Of a stretch of DNA of 64,000 nucleotides, positions 61,317 through 64,000 are shown piece after piece. Below the pieces are notes generated by a model. It did not search any database and had not been told where the DNA came from. It saw only the letters and a list, made by a program, of their open reading frames with translations. The stretch is from Chitinophagales bacterium. GTDB taxonomy: Bacteria > Bacteroidota > Bacteroidia > Chitinophagales > CAIOSU01. The stretch lies in contig BPHB01000001.1 of the NCBI GenBank assembly GCA_026003335.1, forward strand, positions 1,510,591 to 1,574,590. The letters run 5' to 3'. Position 1 is the stretch's first letter. Each line of letters starts with the position of its first letter. The translations under genes and the position numbers were made by a program.

Positions 61317-62546
61317 TTAATTCTCCGACAGGCGCTGATAAACCATGCGGTATCGCTGTATTCCCTCGCTGAGCGAATAAAAGGATTCCGCCCCTTCTCT
61401 GATTTGGCTGCTGTCAGGCCACGGCTGTGTTTTCATCTCCCTGACCACACGCTCATATTCGCTGCGGGTGAATGCATCTATCACCCATCCTGCCTGATAT
61501 TTTTTTATGACCATTTCAGTATCTCCGATCTTGCTGTTGCATACTATGGGGACACCCATGCCCATGATTTCTCCCTGCTTGGTTGGTGACGATCCCTGTT
61601 TGGAAAAAGCCTGTCGCACAAAAAAAACGGACACCTCGCCCAGAGCAATCCAGGCAGGCACTTCCCTGCGGGCGGCCCGTACAACACGTAACTTTTCGGT
61701 TTTTACCCCGCTGGCAGCAGCGGCAGCAAAAGCAACAGACGGATCATCCTGCGTGACGATTACAAAAAAAGCTTCCGCAAAGGACTGACTATACATCAGA
61801 AAAAACTGCATCATCTCATCCAGCATGTACCATGTGCCCAGAGAGCCGATATATGTGATAATATGCGCCTTCTCCGGAATACCCAGCTCTGCGCGCAGTG
61901 TACTTATCTGCTGTTGTTTTATGTGCATCCGGTTAAACAACTGCAGGTCGGCACAGCAGGGAATTACTTCTATGCGCACCGGATTATTTCTGATAAAGTT
62001 CCACGAGTGAATAATATCCCTTGCCGCATAGGTCAATGTGATTGTATAATCGGCAGCTTCCAGAAATTCTTTTTCTTTTTTTTTGAAATAGCGGTAAACA
62101 GAAGCATACACCGGATTGTTCAAATTCCACAGCTTTCCGTCAATGCGTTCATCAGCCCAGAACCCTCGCATATCAAAAATGAACTTCACTCCATACCTTC
62201 TTTTCAGCATCAGTCCTGCAAGAGCAGCAATGTAACTGCGGCAGTGGACCACATCAAAGCGATGGGTTTTATGCAGGGTACGCACCGTGCTTTGCATGCG
62301 CATCACATCCCATAGTGTAGATAACACGGGTGGTGATTTGGTATACGTAAGCGGAATCCAGTGAATGCCTGCCTTGCCGGTTATAGTTTTAATAAGTGAG
62401 AAGTTTTGTGCAAAGCGCTTCTTCTTCTCAAAGCTGAGCAGCCATATTTCAACAGAGGCATCTGATAAACCTTCTAGGTATGGCAGTACCTGCGACTGCC
62501 CCAGAGGGTCGGTCATGCCGTCATAGGAAATGTAAAGCACTTTCAC
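61317..62546 (-). CDS. Glycosyltransferase family 4
   Basis: A 409-residue glycosyltransferase with two Rossmann domains. N-terminal marks are MKVLYISYDGMTDPLGQSQV, a KTHRFDVVHCRSYIAALAGL-type acceptor side and KFIFDMRGFWADERIDG. The C-terminal donor side has IEVIPCCADLQLF, ITYIGSLGTWYMLDEMMQFF and KQGEIMGMGVPIVCN. It is likely to extend the exopolysaccharide unit. Its ATG overlaps the stop of the second asparagine synthase-like gene by four bases, so the two are co-translated. Donor and acceptor are unknown. Confidence 0.92.
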   Translation of the reverse strand: MKVLYISYDGMTDPLGQSQVLPYLEGLSDASVEIWLLSFEKKKRFAQNFSLIKTITGKAGIHWIPLTYTKSPPVLSTLWDVMRMQSTVRTLHKTHRFDVVHCRSYIAALAGLMLKRRYGVKFIFDMRGFWADERIDGKLWNLNNPVYASVYRYFKKKEKEFLEAADYTITLTYAARDIIHSWNFIRNNPVRIEVIPCCADLQLFNRMHIKQQQISTLRAELGIPEKAHIITYIGSLGTWYMLDEMMQFFLMYSQSFAEAFFVIVTQDDPSVAFAAAAASGVKTEKLRVVRAARREVPAWIALGEVSVFFVRQAFSKQGSSPTKQGEIMGMGVPIVCNSKIGDTEMVIKKYQAGWVIDAFTRSEYERVVREMKTQPWPDSSQIREGAESFYSLSEGIQRYRMVYQRLSEN

Positions 62547-64000
62547 GCAGCAGTCGTTTCAAATGATTTTTTATACCATAGGTGTAGCACGATGATTATC
62601 CAAAGCCGGTTGTACAAATAATCGGTGCCGGCATAGAATCTGCGCACCAGTTCTGAAACCACATCCGGCCGCAGCAAGCCAATCTCGTGCGTAACGGTTT
62701 CATTAAGATAGGTGTCAACAAGATACTTCAGCTCGTTTTTAAGCCAGGTTGCAAGCGGAATGGCAAAGCCCCATTTTGGTCTTCCTGCAAAAAATTTCTC
62801 CGGCACGTAATCATACAGCGCCTGCTTAAGCAGATACTTCATAACCGGACCGCGTAGCTTCAGCCGTTCATCCACATTGAGAGCAAATTCAACCAGACGG
62901 TAATCCAGCAGGGGCACACGTGCTTCCAGGGAAAAATGCATGGAGGCCCGGTCAACCTTCACCAGCAGATCATCTTTCAGGTAATGAGATAAATCAAACA
63001 ATGCCTGACTTTCTGCAGCCGTAAGATTACGCGGAAGATCACTCCGCAATGTATCCGGCTCCAGTGGCTGGTAATAGGCAGGTTGCACAAGATGTTGTAT
63101 CTCCGTTTCGGAATAATTATACTGTTCTTGTGAAAAAATGTGTGACTGCAGTTTGTTTTCATGAGGATAGCGAAACAGATGCGCTGCTCTCTGGTAACGA
63201 GAGGACAGGCGACCGAGCGCCATTGCTGCGGGTTTTCTTAAAGCTCTTATCAGCGGATGCCGCAACCGCCTGGCCCACCGGTAAAAACCGTAGCCCATAT
63301 ACAACTCGTCACCCCCGTCTCCGGTAAGCACCATTTTCACGTGTTGTCTGGCAAGCCGTGAAACCAGCAGGGTAGGCAACGCAGATGAATCGGCAAATGG
63401 CTCGTCATAGATTTCCGGAAGCATGTCTACATACTCCAGCGCATCATTTTGTGAAACGGTAAACTCGTGGTGGTGTGTGCCCAAATATTTTGCAATCTGC
63501 CGCGCATAAGGGGCTTCATTAAATTTTGCTTCTTTAAAACCTATGGAAAATGTGTTTATCGGCTCTGCACTGTTGCGTTGAGCTATAGCCGTCACCAGGC
63601 TGGAGTCCGTTCCTCCGCTCAGAAAAGCACCATACGGCACATCGCTGATCATGCGGTATTGCACCGAGCTTACCAACAGCTCATTTAGCTTGCTTTTCGC
63701 TGTTAGTTCATCAGAAATCACCTCGGCCCTGATGTGATGTTCAGGCTTCCAGAATGAGGTAATGTGAAGTCCCTGGCTCTTCAGCCGGGCATAGCTGCCG
63801 GCAGGAAACTTTTTGATATGTGCATATATTGTATGCGGTTCGGGCACATAGCCCAGATAGAGATAATGGTTGAGTGCCGTTTTGCTGATAGCCTTCTGCT
63901 GCCGTATCTGCGGTAGCATCATCAAAGCCTTTATCTCTGATGCAAAAGCAAAATTCTTTCCGTCCCAGAAATAAAAAAGAGGCTTCTTGCCAAGCCGATC
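62543..64000 (-). CDS. Asparagine synthase-like protein, N-terminus beyond window end
   Basis: The minus strand is open from the window's right edge (64000) to a stop at 62543, 485 codons, so the start and the Cys nucleophile lie outside. The visible part begins within the glutaminase domain (DRLGKKPLFYFWDGKNF), then the synthetase domain with PP-loop FLSGGTDSSLVTAI, SFSIGFKEAKFNEAPYAR, VLTGDGGDELYMGYGFY and LVKVDRASMHFSLEARVPLLD, written here as RASMHFSLEARVPLLD. Both halves are intact as far as seen. It is not identical to the frameshifted copy at 58.7 kb. In polysaccharide clusters such genes often amidate uronic acids, which would fit here but is inference. Confidence 0.9.
   Translation of the reverse strand, partial: DRLGKKPLFYFWDGKNFAFASEIKALMMLPQIRQQKAISKTALNHYLYLGYVPEPHTIYAHIKKFPAGSYARLKSQGLHITSFWKPEHHIRAEVISDELTAKSKLNELLVSSVQYRMISDVPYGAFLSGGTDSSLVTAIAQRNSAEPINTFSIGFKEAKFNEAPYARQIAKYLGTHHHEFTVSQNDALEYVDMLPEIYDEPFADSSALPTLLVSRLARQHVKMVLTGDGGDELYMGYGFYRWARRLRHPLIRALRKPAAMALGRLSSRYQRAAHLFRYPHENKLQSHIFSQEQYNYSETEIQHLVQPAYYQPLEPDTLRSDLPRNLTAAESQALFDLSHYLKDDLLVKVDRASMHFSLEARVPLLDYRLVEFALNVDERLKLRGPVMKYLLKQALYDYVPEKFFAGRPKWGFAIPLATWLKNELKYLVDTYLNETVTHEIGLLRPDVVSELVRRFYAGTDYLYNRLWIIIVLHLWYKKSFETTAA

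Noticed and set aside
1-64000. Mobile elements, CRISPR arrays or defence islands
   Set aside because: No transposase, integrase, repeat-spacer pattern, toxin-antitoxin or restriction gene was recognised in either strand.

Overview
The window is a stretch of chromosome from a member of the Bacteroidota, most likely near the Chitinophagales/Sphingobacteriales. The evidence is a secreted esterase with a type IX secretion C-terminal sorting domain, a PorW/SprE-like lipoprotein, a DUF4270 protein beside glmS, bactofilin, a two-subunit 2-oxoacid:ferredoxin oxidoreductase and repeated TAnnTTTG promoter boxes, the -7 element typical of this phylum. Placement below phylum is inference. No phage, insertion sequence or CRISPR array was seen.

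Layout. 1-5.4 kb: an aldehyde dehydrogenase cut by the window edge, deoC, a type IX-secreted esterase, then an unrecognised lipoprotein overlapping a polytopic membrane protein. 5.4-16 kb: tRNA-Gln, lpdA, a minus-strand envelope operon (M23 peptidase, bactofilin, AtpZ-like, small membrane protein), then on the plus strand PorW/SprE, a class A penicillin-binding protein and a long PurF-like amidotransferase. 16.2-23.7 kb: a complete minus-strand tryptophan operon, trpE-G-D-C-F-B-A-aroF, preceded by a candidate leader peptide with tandem Trp codons. 23.8-31.2 kb: korAB, a Cys-rich DUF3109 protein, acyP, nadB, a flippase-like protein and scpA. 31.6-47.5 kb: a metallo-beta-lactamase-fold hydrolase, a very large PD40/barrel protein, an EamA transporter, glmS, DUF4270, a glycogen-synthase-like protein, panC, panD, a second flippase-like protein, rfaE2, an acyl-CoA dehydrogenase, an IscA-type protein and a split 5'-nucleotidase. 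47.5-51.3 kb: dnaA, tRNA-Ser and tRNA-Pro each followed by a hairpin terminator, and an amnC/ridA-like pair. 51.3-64 kb: an exopolysaccharide locus with a WecA/MraY-type transferase, a Wzc-type tyrosine kinase, Wza, three glycosyltransferases, two asparagine synthase-like genes (one frameshifted, one cut by the window end) and an inverted membrane protein gene.

How the parts fit. Most of the window is housekeeping: tryptophan, NAD and pantothenate synthesis, glucosamine-6-phosphate supply, cell-wall synthesis and replication initiation. The accessory part is the exopolysaccharide locus. The observations most worth a second look are the trp leader peptide overlapping trpE, promoter boxes lying only 6-7 bases from several start codons (suggesting leaderless mRNAs), the unrecognised lipoprotein/membrane pair, a glycogen-synthase-like protein without its usual nucleotide-sugar motif, and a PD40 protein whose protease-like domain has lost HExxH. 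No clearly new multi-gene defence or mobile system was found.
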